A stretch of DNA of 39,739 nucleotides from NCBI GenBank assembly GCA_001464625.1, contig LNFJ01000053.1, positions 1 through 39,739 of the forward strand, written 5' to 3'. This DNA comes from Bacteroidia bacterium Ga0077558. Its GTDB lineage: Bacteria > Bacteroidota > Bacteroidia > Chitinophagales > Chitinophagaceae. Below the pieces are notes generated by a model, which had not been told where the DNA came from, did not search any database, and worked only from the letters and a program-made list of their open reading frames with translations. Made by a program: the position numbers and the translations under genes. The first letter of the stretch is position 1; each line of letters opens with the position of its first letter. Positions 18,086 through 25,834 of this stretch are shown here, one piece after another.

Positions 18086-18853
18086 TTATAAATCTTTTTT
18101 TCTAAATTTTCTTACGGCCAACCAAAGTGGAAGTATGATCCAGAGGAGCATAATACCCGTGGTGAAAAGAATACCCGTACCGCTGCCAAAAAAGTCTTTG
18201 TACAATGCGCCGGTGTATCCCATTAATGCGCTGACATCCATTTTAAGCATAATGAAAATTCGCCCAAGGTCGATGGGATTAAGGGCTGAAAGCAACAGTG
18301 TTATTTTTTCGAGCGGATAATCACTAAAAGAAAAAAGTATCAGCAATACAAGGCTGTCATAAATAAGTGTAAAATAAAACCACAACAATAAAGCAAACCC
18401 GATGCCTCTTGCTTTATCCCGGGCTACTACCGCGGCATAAAAGGCGATCGAAGTAAATACTAGTGTTAAGGAAACACCGGAAAATAGTAATGCAAAGCCA
18501 ATGTCATTTGGAGCAAATAGTAAAACGGGAATACCAACGCCAATAATAAATGCACTGAGTAGTGAAATGGCTACTCCGGCGTATTCGCTTAATAGTATTC
18601 TGGTGCGGCTCATCGGTTGCGACGACATGAGTTCGATAAACTCGTACGAATTATAATAATGAATGGTGGTGAAAACAAGGCTAACAAGAGGGAGAACGAT
18701 GAGCACAATATTCAGCAGACTCAGCATGGCTTTACTACTGTTGTCTTCCATTTGGAACATACTGAGTGAAACCACAAACAGGAAAATAGTATAGGCAATC
18801 ACTATCTTGCTTCGGAGAATATCGTAGAGCACATATCGGGATAGCTTTAGCAT
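18086..18853 (-). CDS. nosY: NosY ABC transporter permease
   Basis: The 255-aa integral membrane protein has about six hydrophobic segments, starting with IVIAYTIFLFVVSLSMFQME and ending with TGIMLLWIILPLWLAVRKFRKKD. MSSQPMSRTRILLSEYAGV is the conserved cytoplasmic loop of NosY-type permeases. It forms the transporter with NosF that works with NosD in copper-site maturation of N2O reductase. It lies nine bp after nosF. Confidence 0.9.
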   Translation of the reverse strand: MLKLSRYVLYDILRSKIVIAYTIFLFVVSLSMFQMEDNSSKAMLSLLNIVLIVLPLVSLVFTTIHYYNSYEFIELMSSQPMSRTRILLSEYAGVAISLLSAFIIGVGIPVLLFAPNDIGFALLFSGVSLTLVFTSIAFYAAVVARDKARGIGFALLLWFYFTLIYDSLVLLILFSFSDYPLEKITLLLSALNPIDLGRIFIMLKMDVSALMGYTGALYKDFFGSGTGILFTTGIMLLWIILPLWLAVRKFRKKDL

Positions 18854-18862
18854 AAAAAAAGT

Positions 18863-19630
18863 TTAATAGATTTTTTCGTCATTTTTTGGTTCAAACATTT
18901 TATCGATCCAGTTGGAGTTTATAACATCGCCTTTCATGATCCTGGCAATGGCTTTTCCTAACCGTAACTCTCCAGTTTCTTCTTGCAGGGTGCCAATGTC
19001 TTTGATGAACTGCATTTTACCTTCCTGCATATACATTACATGTGTAGTTATTTCATCGAGATCGCTGAGAATATGAGAAGTAATTAAAATCAGTTTGTCC
19101 TTTTTCTTTTCGGCAATGATTTTTTCTTTTAGTATTTCGGAGGCTAATGGATCCAGACCTGCTGTTGGCTCGTCCAAAATAAGAATGGCCGGATCGAATA
19201 GAAAAGCGATAGCGGCACTTACTTTTTGCCGGGTGCCACCGCTTAGTGTACGCATGGGTTTTTCAAATATTTTTTCGAGCTTAAATTTTTTGATCAGCTC
19301 TTCATCCGTTTGACTTGTTTCTGTTTTTCGGATTTGCTTTAGCATGCTGAATAGCTGACCAATTTTCATGTTGTCGGGGTAGCGGCCAATCTGTGGCATA
19401 TAGCCAATTATTTTTCGATAAGAGGGGTCGGTGTCAATGATCTGCTCATTCACAAATATTTTACCGCTATTGGGTTTCACCATTCCCAGGATTGATTTTA
19501 TCAGGGTTGTTTTTCCTGAACCATTCGGACCGATAAGAGAGATGACTTGCCCTTTTTCAAATTCCACCGTAATATCATCCAGTACTTGTAATTTTTTAAA
19601 TCGCTTGCTGATATGTTCAATTCGAATCAT
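18863..19630 (-). CDS. nosF: NosF ABC transporter ATPase
   Basis: The 255-aa ATPase shows Walker A GPNGSGKTTL (about residues 34-43), signature LSGGTRQKVSAA, Walker B ILILDEPTAGLDP and the H-loop ITSHIL. It supplies ATP hydrolysis for the NosDFY complex that matures the CuZ centre of NosZ. Its ATG overlaps the nosD stop (ATGA), so translation is probably coupled. Confidence 0.92.
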   Translation of the reverse strand: MIRIEHISKRFKKLQVLDDITVEFEKGQVISLIGPNGSGKTTLIKSILGMVKPNSGKIFVNEQIIDTDPSYRKIIGYMPQIGRYPDNMKIGQLFSMLKQIRKTETSQTDEELIKKFKLEKIFEKPMRTLSGGTRQKVSAAIAFLFDPAILILDEPTAGLDPLASEILKEKIIAEKKKDKLILITSHILSDLDEITTHVMYMQEGKMQFIKDIGTLQEETGELRLGKAIARIMKGDVINSNWIDKMFEPKNDEKIY

Positions 19631-20610
19631 AATTTATTAGGTTTCATCATTGGTTGATTGTCTACCAGGTTGGTTGGAGTAAGTCCCGGAATTGCTTTTT
19701 CTGCTTTATCCAGTAGGGAAATGGTAAAGCTTCTCATTAATAATAAGGAATGAGGATTTTGTTCTACGATCATGGAATACATACTTACCGGATGATAAGG
19801 TATATCGCCAGTGCCGTCTTTGTTAATGTCATATCCTTCATATTTATCCCAGTAATTGTTGGAAAAATAATTTAGCATCATGCTACCATTGGTGGCTAAG
19901 TCGAAAGAGTTGCCATAGAAATTATTAAAGCGAAAATTATTATCATCACAGCTGGACTGTACTTTAATTCCCCACCCGTTTTCTTTGAAGATATTTTTTT
20001 CGATGGCGATCCGGCTACTGCCTTCCATATGGATGGCAATCGTATTCTTAAAAAATGTATTGTGCTGGATACGGCTATCGGTAATATCTTTTAACAGAAT
20101 GCCATAGGCAGAAGAACCCCAGTTTTGCTCAAAATGATTGTTGAGCATAATTACCTTTTTTGAATACATCACTGCTACTCCGGCTCCGTTATTTCTGAAT
20201 GTATTATTCAGATAGGAGTTGTCGCTGGAAAACATAAAATGCAATCCATACCGGATATTCTTTTCGCTCCAGTTCTTTCTAATCGTTGAGTGACTGACAA
20301 ATTCAAGGTAGATGCCATCCCGGTGTCCCTTCAGCGTATTATTTTCAATCAACATCTGGCTGCATTTCCACAGGTGAATACCATTACCTGATGAATGTTC
20401 TGATTTGTTGGTACCGGTGATCGAGTTATTACGTATAGTACAACGGGTTGAATTTGCAATATGAATAGCAAATGAAGTGTTGCTAAATATATTTTTTTCA
20501 ATTAAAATATTGGTAGCATCAATGATCTTAAGTCCTGCAAAGTCGTGCATAGAAGAATAGCCGGCATTCGCAAAGTGAATACCACGGATAAAAATATTTT
20601 TACCGGTCAA
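19627..20610 (-). CDS. nosD: NosD, main C-terminal part (downstream of a frameshift)
   Basis: This frame carries most of NosD, the periplasmic right-handed beta-helix protein that works with NosFY in copper delivery to NosZ. Parallel beta-helix (PbH1) repeats are plain: ILIEKNIFSNTSFAIHIA, CTIRNNSITG, MLIENNTLKGHRDGIYLE, then NNFYGNSFDLATNG and NYWDKYEGYDINKDGTGD. The frame has no ATG before GYSSMHDF; its first possible start is a TTG inside a conserved stretch. The sequence immediately upstream in the same frame (NEILTLTGKN) joins smoothly to the preceding fragment, so this is one gene broken at the A9 run at 20624-20632. Confidence 0.85.
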   Translation of the reverse strand: MTGKNIFIRGIHFANAGYSSMHDFAGLKIIDATNILIEKNIFSNTSFAIHIANSTRCTIRNNSITGTNKSEHSSGNGIHLWKCSQMLIENNTLKGHRDGIYLEFVSHSTIRKNWSEKNIRYGLHFMFSSDNSYLNNTFRNNGAGVAVMYSKKVIMLNNHFEQNWGSSAYGILLKDITDSRIQHNTFFKNTIAIHMEGSSRIAIEKNIFKENGWGIKVQSSCDDNNFRFNNFYGNSFDLATNGSMMLNYFSNNYWDKYEGYDINKDGTGDIPYHPVSMYSMIVEQNPHSLLLMRSFTISLLDKAEKAIPGLTPTNLVDNQPMMKPNKL

Positions 20611-20858
20611 TGTGAGTATCTCGTTTTTTTTTCTCCATCCAATACAGGAGTATTGACACCAATCAGGTGAATAGATTTGTCAAGAATGATATTTCCTTCT
20701 TTATAGGTGCCTGCGTGTAGTAGAATAGTATCTCCGGTTTTTGCAATCTTAATGGCCTGCTTTAAACTTCTTATTGCCTTATCTTTACCCACTATGATGG
20801 TGCTGGCAAACGAAGTATTTATTGCAAAAAATAATAGTATTGGAATCAGCCACTTCAT
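20607..20858 (-). CDS. nosD: NosD N-terminal fragment with signal peptide
   Basis: The 83-residue frame begins with a Sec signal (MKWLIPILLFFAINTSFAS) and the conserved NosD start: IIVGKDKAIRSLKQAI, GDTILLHAGTYKEGNI and LIGVNTPVLDGE. After GEKK it runs into TRYSH and stops. Within the codons GAA AAA AAA ACG lies a run of nine A. One extra A, or a -1 ribosomal shift on this run, restores KKNEILTLTGKN and continues into the 984-bp downstream frame. A sequencing error, a real mutation, or productive slippage are all possible. The start overlaps the nosL-fusion stop (ATGA). Confidence 0.82.
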   Translation of the reverse strand: MKWLIPILLFFAINTSFASTIIVGKDKAIRSLKQAIKIAKTGDTILLHAGTYKEGNIILDKSIHLIGVNTPVLDGEKKTRYSH

Positions 20859-21895
20859 TTTATAAGTATATTATAAAGAGTTGCCCAATTGGTAATTCTG
20901 CTGCCTTCGATTTCATCAGCCTTCTTTTGGGCTTCGGCCTTGTTTTTGAACGCTGCGGCATTGCCACCCATGGGACTTTTTAGCTGACTGCTGACAACAA
21001 ACTCAGCCTTTTTCACTTCAATGAATTCGCCATTGTTATAATCAACAAATAAGGTTTTGGAAATGCTGCTTAGCTCTACACCCCGGCGTTTAAAAAAGGT
21101 TGCCACACAATGGGAGTCGTCGAACTTATAGATCTTACCTTTTTTAGTTACGATCTCAGCACCAAATTTGGCATCCATGATCGTCATTTTGCATTCTGCA
21201 CAGTTGTCTTTCCCAAAATTTATTTTTTCTGGCTTTGGGTTACAGCTTCCGAGGAAAAGACCAATTGCTAACAGTGAAACGATAGTGTGCATTTTGTTAA
21301 TCGATGTCATTTTGTTTTGTTTTTTATATTTCCGCCATTCAAAAAACCATATTATGAAAAAGATGAAGGTTACAGCTACTATTACCCATCCACCTGTATC
21401 AGGATAAGAATAGGAATCAAAATTCAATAATTTTTTATGCCCGATCAAAGGCGGTTGATAGGACAACCCGGGAACCTGTATAGCAGCAGTAGGATCAAGA
21501 TTATGTCCATAATCATAACCCCACAGGTAAAAATCTACCATTGCGGCAATGCCACCCAATACTGAAAGTATAAGATAGATAAATAATAGCCTGCGGCTTC
21601 CTATGATAGCAATCGCCAATCCGAATAATACAAAAAAGCCCAAAATATAGATAAGGAAATCAAATTCAGGAAACATACTGGCTTCAATGTGCTTCATGCC
21701 TATATAATGATTAAGGCCATTAATGATCTCTACCTGCCCTGTTATTTTATATAGCCAGATTTGCATCGAAAGTCCTTCGGGGTATTGCGGTGCGATCAGG
21801 TAAATAGACCATGCTGGTACAAAGAACATGATACACATGGCCAACGACCCGATAAAAATTATGATTCTTGATGTATTGCTTAGTTTCCTTTTCAT
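20855..21895 (-). CDS. nosL: Membrane domain fused to NosL copper-chaperone lipoprotein
   Basis: The 346-aa product has two parts. Residues 1-190 have about five hydrophobic segments (RIIIFIGSLAMCIMFFVPAW, then others up to VIVAVTFIFFIIWFFEW) and a DFYLWGYDYGHNLDP loop. From M196 a complete NosL begins: its own lipoprotein-type signal (IVSLLAIGLFLGSC, Cys 218) and the metal motif CAECKM at 232-237, then GKIYKFDDSHCVATF. NosL carries Cu(I) to NosZ. With no stop between the parts, either the NosL signal acts as an extra membrane helix, or translation also begins at the ATG at 21310, which has A-rich sequence before it. Confidence 0.87.
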   Translation of the reverse strand: MKRKLSNTSRIIIFIGSLAMCIMFFVPAWSIYLIAPQYPEGLSMQIWLYKITGQVEIINGLNHYIGMKHIEASMFPEFDFLIYILGFFVLFGLAIAIIGSRRLLFIYLILSVLGGIAAMVDFYLWGYDYGHNLDPTAAIQVPGLSYQPPLIGHKKLLNFDSYSYPDTGGWVIVAVTFIFFIIWFFEWRKYKKQNKMTSINKMHTIVSLLAIGLFLGSCNPKPEKINFGKDNCAECKMTIMDAKFGAEIVTKKGKIYKFDDSHCVATFFKRRGVELSSISKTLFVDYNNGEFIEVKKAEFVVSSQLKSPMGGNAAAFKNKAEAQKKADEIEGSRITNWATLYNILIK

Positions 21896-21946
21896 GAGAA
21901 AGCTGATTCGTTTAAGAAAAATCCGGGTAACCTAAAAGGATAACTT

Positions 21947-22516
21947 TTATTTGTTTGCAGGAGGTAATAACACTCCGTCGATTACATGGATAATCCCATT
22001 TGAAGCGGGTATGGAAGCGACAACAGTCGCTGAATTATTTACCATAACCTTGCCATCTTTTTTAGAGATAGTTATATTTCCTCCATTTACCTGATTGAAT
22101 GTTTGTCCATCTTCCATCATTTCTATTTTCAAGCTTCCTACATATACATGATATTGTAAGATGTCTTGCAACTGCGCTTTGTTTTCATCTTTCATCAGAT
22201 TGTCCAATGTTTCTTTTGGAACTTTATCAAATGCAGCATTGGTTGGTGCAAAAACTGTAAAAGGGCCAGCATTCGACAGCGAGTTAACAAGGTCGGCTTG
22301 TTTTAATGCAGCTACCAGTGTAGTGTGATCTGCAGAACCCACAGCGATTTTTACTACATCTTTTGCAGACTCATCATCTTTCACAGCAGATTGTCCCCCT
22401 CCGGGTACAGTTTCTGTTTCCGTAGTAGTTGTATCGCTGGTTTCCTTTGGCGTTTCATTGCAGGAAAAGAAGAGAAAAGCGGATAGTACAAGTGCAGTAC
22501 CAAGAATCTTTTTCAT
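21947..22516 (-). CDS. Fasciclin-domain lipoprotein inside the nos operon
   Basis: The 189-aa protein has a lipoprotein signal with Cys 19 in FLFFSCNETP, a Thr/Glu-rich linker (DTTTTETETVPGGG) and one fasciclin (FAS1) domain at about residues 50-187: TLVAALKQADLV, GPFTVFAPTNAAFDKVP, LQYHVYVG and SNGIIHVIDGVLLP. FAS1 domains mediate adhesion or protein contact; the role in N2O reduction is unknown. It lies 60 bp after nosZ and 51 bp before the nosL fusion, same strand, so it should be co-transcribed. Confidence 0.88.
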   Translation of the reverse strand: MKKILGTALVLSAFLFFSCNETPKETSDTTTTETETVPGGGQSAVKDDESAKDVVKIAVGSADHTTLVAALKQADLVNSLSNAGPFTVFAPTNAAFDKVPKETLDNLMKDENKAQLQDILQYHVYVGSLKIEMMEDGQTFNQVNGGNITISKKDGKVMVNNSATVVASIPASNGIIHVIDGVLLPPANK

Positions 22517-22536
22517 AAAAAATATTTTTATAGTTT

Positions 22537-22571
22537 AAAGTGAGCAGGCTTTCGTCAGGCCTGCTCACTTT
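22537..22571 (-). other. Perfect 13-bp inverted repeat between nosZ and fasciclin gene
   Basis: AAAGTGAGCAGGC (22537-22549) and GCCTGCTCACTTT (22559-22571) flank a nine-base loop. It begins six bases after the nosZ stop codon. No T-run follows on the minus strand, so it looks like an RNA processing or stability element, or a leaky terminator, that would set nosZ apart from the downstream genes. Confidence 0.75.
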
Positions 22572-22576
22572 GATAA

Positions 22577-24580
22577 TTATTTTTTTGTAGTATCTGTAGT
22601 AGTTACAGCTGGCTTATTAGTACCAGTACTAAAAAGAAGCGGAACACTGGATCCTGCTGGTGAAACTCTCAGGTAACCTTGCATTTCCTGGTGTAGCGCT
22701 GAACAAAAGTCTGTACAATAAAATGGTACAATACCTGGTTTATCTGCCACCCATTTTAATGTTTGGGTTTCACCAGGCATGATGAGTATTTCAGCAGTAT
22801 TAGCACCTTTAATTGCAAAGCCGTGCGGCACATCCCAATCCTGTTCAAGATTCGTAACGTGGAAATACACTTCATCTCCTACTTTTATTCCTTCAATATT
22901 ATCGGGAGTAAGGTGAGAACGGATTGCTGTCATCCAAATATGCACCTGATTTCCTTTGCGTTCTACTTTTGATTGTCCTTCGCCTTTTGCAACATATGGA
23001 TGTGTATTCTCTTCAATTTTATAGATCTTTCGTTGCTTATTCATTAGCAAGCTGGCAGGTATTGCTTCTGCATAGTGCGGCTCGCCAGTGGTAGGAAAGT
23101 CAAGTATTAATTTCATCTTATCTCCACTAATATCATAAAGCTGGGCACTTTGTGTTAACTCCGGTCCGGTAGGTAGATAACGGTCTTTGGTAATTTTATT
23201 ATAAGCGATCAAATATTTGCCATGTGGTTTCGATGTTGGCCCACCAGGAATTGATAAGTGACCGATTGAATAATAAGTAGGAACTCTGTCTAATACTTTC
23301 AAATCGCTGATGCTCCATTTAACTACTTCAGAAGAAACGAACATAGAAGTGTACGCATTCCCTTTTCCATCAAACTCTGTATGCAAAGGCCCAAGACCTG
23401 GCTTGGCAACTTCGCCATGCAATGCAGCTTCGTATTTAATAACCGGAATGCCATCGTATTCGCCATCGAATGCCTTATCAGCAATTGCTTTTTGCAATTT
23501 TGTAAAAGAGAAAACAGGAATGCTGGCGGCTAATTTTCCAGATGCAACAATATATTCTCCGGTAGGATCAACATCTGTTCCGTGTGGAGATTTAGGACAA
23601 GGAATCAGGTATAACATACCCGGACAATCTGCAGGATCAAGCACCAGCACTTCATTTTTCATAGTAGAAGTAGCGGTATGTGTATTCTCATCATACACAT
23701 TGTGTGCATATTTAACGGTTTGCTTTTTTGCTTTGCCGGCCTTCAGATATTCTTCTGCTTTCTTCCAGTTTACGGCCATTACAAAGTCTTTATCTTTCTG
23801 AGAAGCATTTACTTCAAGTAGCGTATTTGCTTTCTCTGAATTATAACAGCTAAAGAAAAACCATCCATGAGATTTGCCTTTGCCGGCACGGGAAAGATCA
23901 AAGTTTACACCGGGAGTACGTATCTGGAATGAAATACTCATTTCGCCAGAAGTAGGATTTACCGAAACAAAACTGATGGAACCTTTGAAATTTTGTTTGT
24001 AGGTATTGATAGGTACGTCGCCATTCTGGTCATCCAGGGGCACACTAAAACGGGTAGCTGCTACCACATATTCAGAGTTTTCTGTAATAAATGGAGATGC
24101 ATGGTTGCCAGCACTGTTGGGAATTTCTAAAATTTCCGCTGTCCGGAAAGTAGTAAGATCAATTCTTGCCAGACGAGGAGTGTTGTTACCATTTGCAAAA
24201 GCCCAGCGACCATCATGTTCGCCTTTGGTTTGCGATAACGCAATGTGGTGCTGATCATCCCATGGTACAAAACCATGCGAAGTGTTTAGCATTGGTTTAG
24301 TTTCTTCACTAAAACCATAGCCGCTTTCGGCTGCTTGTGAGAATACGGGGATGATGCGAAATAAACGGCCCGATGGAATACCATAAACAGCCACCTGGCC
24401 ATTAAACCCGCCGGATACAATGTTATAAAATTCATCGTATTTACCGGGAGCAACATACGATTTGGAAGCATCACCACTGGCAGCGGATTGTGCCGTCTTT
24501 GGCTTGCAACTTTGTAAAAATAAAAGGCAAGCAGAGGTCAGTATCAAAACCGCAAGGGTTTTGAAGGAATTGCGTTTCAT
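22577..24580 (-). CDS. nosZ: Nitrous oxide reductase, Sec/lipoprotein type (clade II NosZ)
   Basis: The 667-aa periplasmic multicopper enzyme reduces N2O to N2. The N-terminus is a Sec/SPII signal (LILTSACLLFLQSC) rather than the twin-arginine signal of clade I. The beta-propeller has CuZ histidines in DDQHHIALSQTKGEHDGRW, CPKSPHGTDVD, LGPLHTEFDG and SKPHGKY. The C-terminal cupredoxin carries CuA ligands C622, C626, H630 and M633 in CTDFCSALHQEM, with the further His in WDVPHGFAIKG. All copper ligands are present. The haem c lipoprotein directly upstream (24620-25105) is a plausible electron donor. Confidence 0.97.
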   Translation of the reverse strand: MKRNSFKTLAVLILTSACLLFLQSCKPKTAQSAASGDASKSYVAPGKYDEFYNIVSGGFNGQVAVYGIPSGRLFRIIPVFSQAAESGYGFSEETKPMLNTSHGFVPWDDQHHIALSQTKGEHDGRWAFANGNNTPRLARIDLTTFRTAEILEIPNSAGNHASPFITENSEYVVAATRFSVPLDDQNGDVPINTYKQNFKGSISFVSVNPTSGEMSISFQIRTPGVNFDLSRAGKGKSHGWFFFSCYNSEKANTLLEVNASQKDKDFVMAVNWKKAEEYLKAGKAKKQTVKYAHNVYDENTHTATSTMKNEVLVLDPADCPGMLYLIPCPKSPHGTDVDPTGEYIVASGKLAASIPVFSFTKLQKAIADKAFDGEYDGIPVIKYEAALHGEVAKPGLGPLHTEFDGKGNAYTSMFVSSEVVKWSISDLKVLDRVPTYYSIGHLSIPGGPTSKPHGKYLIAYNKITKDRYLPTGPELTQSAQLYDISGDKMKLILDFPTTGEPHYAEAIPASLLMNKQRKIYKIEENTHPYVAKGEGQSKVERKGNQVHIWMTAIRSHLTPDNIEGIKVGDEVYFHVTNLEQDWDVPHGFAIKGANTAEILIMPGETQTLKWVADKPGIVPFYCTDFCSALHQEMQGYLRVSPAGSSVPLLFSTGTNKPAVTTTDTTKK

Positions 24581-24619
24581 ATTTGTGTTTATTAAATGAA
24601 GAGAATAATTGCTGATTTT

Positions 24620-25105
24620 TTATTTAACCCCATCGTTTGAACGCATAAATTCTAATAGCTGGCGGGATTCATCTTTTGTAATATTCTGGTTTGGCATGCG
24701 TACCAAACATTGCTCTAACAATTTTTGTGCTTCAGGGTCTGTCTCCAGCATCATATCCACATTAGTTATCATATTCATTACCCAATGTGGCTCCCTTTTT
24801 TGCGTTACACCTTTCCATCCAGGTCCTACTAACCTTTCATCAGTTAATTTGTGACAAGACTGACATTTTAATTCATAAATACCTTTTCCTGCAGTTACCC
24901 AGTTGGCATTGAGTGGAGTGGTAAGAGTAACTTCTTCAGGCTTAACTTCTGTTCCGTGTGCTTCAGCTTGCTCTTTGGGTTGTGCTTCTATTACCGGGGA
25001 GTTATCTTTTTTTTCTTCACTACCACCACAGGAACTGATAATTAAGGCAGATGAAAAAAAAGCAAGGACAATAATACTTGAAAGAAAAAGGTTAATACGT
25101 TTCAT
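24620..25105 (-). CDS. Mono-haem cytochrome c lipoprotein, first gene of the nos operon
   Basis: The 161-aa protein has a lipoprotein signal with the ISSCGG lipobox near residue 26, an acidic linker, then a cytochrome c domain with CQSCH at 81-85 and the probable axial Met 137 in CLVRMPNQN. GPGWKGV between them is typical of class I cytochromes. It lies 39 bp before nosZ, so it likely carries electrons from the quinol side to NosZ CuA; NosR is absent from this cluster. Confidence 0.9.
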   Translation of the reverse strand: MKRINLFLSSIIVLAFFSSALIISSCGGSEEKKDNSPVIEAQPKEQAEAHGTEVKPEEVTLTTPLNANWVTAGKGIYELKCQSCHKLTDERLVGPGWKGVTQKREPHWVMNMITNVDMMLETDPEAQKLLEQCLVRMPNQNITKDESRQLLEFMRSNDGVK

Positions 25106-25160
25106 GTTGATTTTATTTTGTGAGGAATCAATGGAATAATTGACATCCTAAATTTACTTC

Positions 25161-25184
25161 AAAAAAGATATTCATGTCTTTTTT
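25161..25184. promoter_or_regulatory. Likely Rrf2/NsrR operator over the nos start site
   Basis: A 24-bp inverted repeat: six A, GATATT, CATGTC, six T; 10 of 12 base pairs are symmetric. Its AAGAT...TCTT halves resemble NsrR sites. It lies just downstream of the TACATTTG box at 25199-25192, covering the predicted start near 25187 and the first transcribed bases. A repressor bound here would block the nos promoter. The gene at 25307 encodes a suitable Fe-S regulator. Confidence 0.55.
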
Positions 25185-25191
25185 AGTTATA

Positions 25192-25286
25192 CAAATGTAT
25201 TCGTGTAAATTTCTTCCCAAAATGAGGTTTGTCAACTTGTTTTGTGATATTGATCAGTTAATCTTAACGTCTGAATCGTAACTTCA
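25192..25286. promoter_or_regulatory. Shared FNR/FixK-like operator between nos operon and Rrf2 gene
   Basis: Palindrome TGAT-ATTG-ATCA at 25245-25256 (centre 25250.5). Leftward, TACATTTG starts at 25199, 51.5 bp away, a perfect TAnnTTTG with TTTG at 25221-25218 upstream. Rightward, TAACTTCA starts at 25279, 28.5 bp away (four of six fixed positions). One bound regulator could therefore activate nos from a class I position and the Rrf2 gene from a class II position. Confidence 0.65.
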
Positions 25287-25306
25287 CCACTTTAATCCAA
25301 AACGAG

Positions 25307-25747
25307 ATGTTTCTTTCAAAATCATTTGGTTATGCCCTAAGAGGAGTTTTGTACGTGGCACTGTTGGAACCTAAAGGTAATAAGATCAAAATAGAGCAGA
25401 TGGCGGATAAACTTGCTGTTCCCCGTCATTTTCTGGCCAAGATCATGAAAAAAATGGTGCAAGAAGATATTCTTACTTCTACAAAAGGTCCATATGGCGG
25501 GTTTTCATTATCTCCGGTAACATTACAAACTAAACTCCTTCACCTGGTAAAAATTACAGATGGAATGGAACAGTTTAATACCTGTGTGTTAAGCTTGCGA
25601 AAATGCAACAGTAAAAACCCCTGCCCACTCCATTTTCAAATGCTCCAGATTAGGGATGGCATGCTGGCCGAATTTTCTAAAACTTCCATTGGAGATTTAC
25701 TGGACAAAAAAAATCCCGACTTTATTAAAAGTATCTCTGTTATTTAA
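25307..25747 (+). CDS. Rrf2-family Fe-S transcription regulator, NsrR-like
   Basis: The 146-aa winged-helix protein contains SKSFGYALRGVLYVAL, a recognition helix region PRHFLAKIMKKMVQ and the wing KGPYGGFSL. Three cysteines in TCVLSLRKCNSKNPCPLH (spacing C-x6-C-x5-C) match the cluster ligands of NsrR/IscR proteins, so it probably senses nitric oxide or cluster status. It is divergent from the nos operon and likely acts on the inverted repeat at 25161. A repressor of nos and of its own gene is the simplest model; IscR-type function is less likely because no isc/suf genes are adjacent. Confidence 0.88.
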   Translation: MFLSKSFGYALRGVLYVALLEPKGNKIKIEQMADKLAVPRHFLAKIMKKMVQEDILTSTKGPYGGFSLSPVTLQTKLLHLVKITDGMEQFNTCVLSLRKCNSKNPCPLHFQMLQIRDGMLAEFSKTSIGDLLDKKNPDFIKSISVI

Positions 25748-25774
25748 ATTATTTACCCTTCATTTCCGGCTAAC

Positions 25775-25816
25775 TGACGTAAATCATATTTATAGATAAA
25801 TCATCCATTTAATTTG
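25775..25816 (+). promoter_or_regulatory. FNR/FixK-like operator and promoter for ric copy 2
   Basis: TGAC-GTAA-ATCA at 25775-25786, one base off the core. TAATTTGC starts at 25810, 29.5 bp from the centre, and matches TAnnTTTG if one N is missing. The predicted start near 25822 leaves about 13 nt before the ATG at 25835. Confidence 0.5.
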
Positions 25817-25834
25817 CCGGCTGGATTTATCATT

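Noticed and set aside
19627-20610. Main nosD frame as an independent gene starting with TTG
   Set aside because: The TTG lies inside conserved NosD sequence, no signal peptide would be present, and the upstream fragment supplies the missing start in another frame.
17318-25105. Full denitrification island
   Set aside because: Only N2O reduction genes are present; no nitrite or nitric oxide reductase, nor NosR, is encoded in the window.
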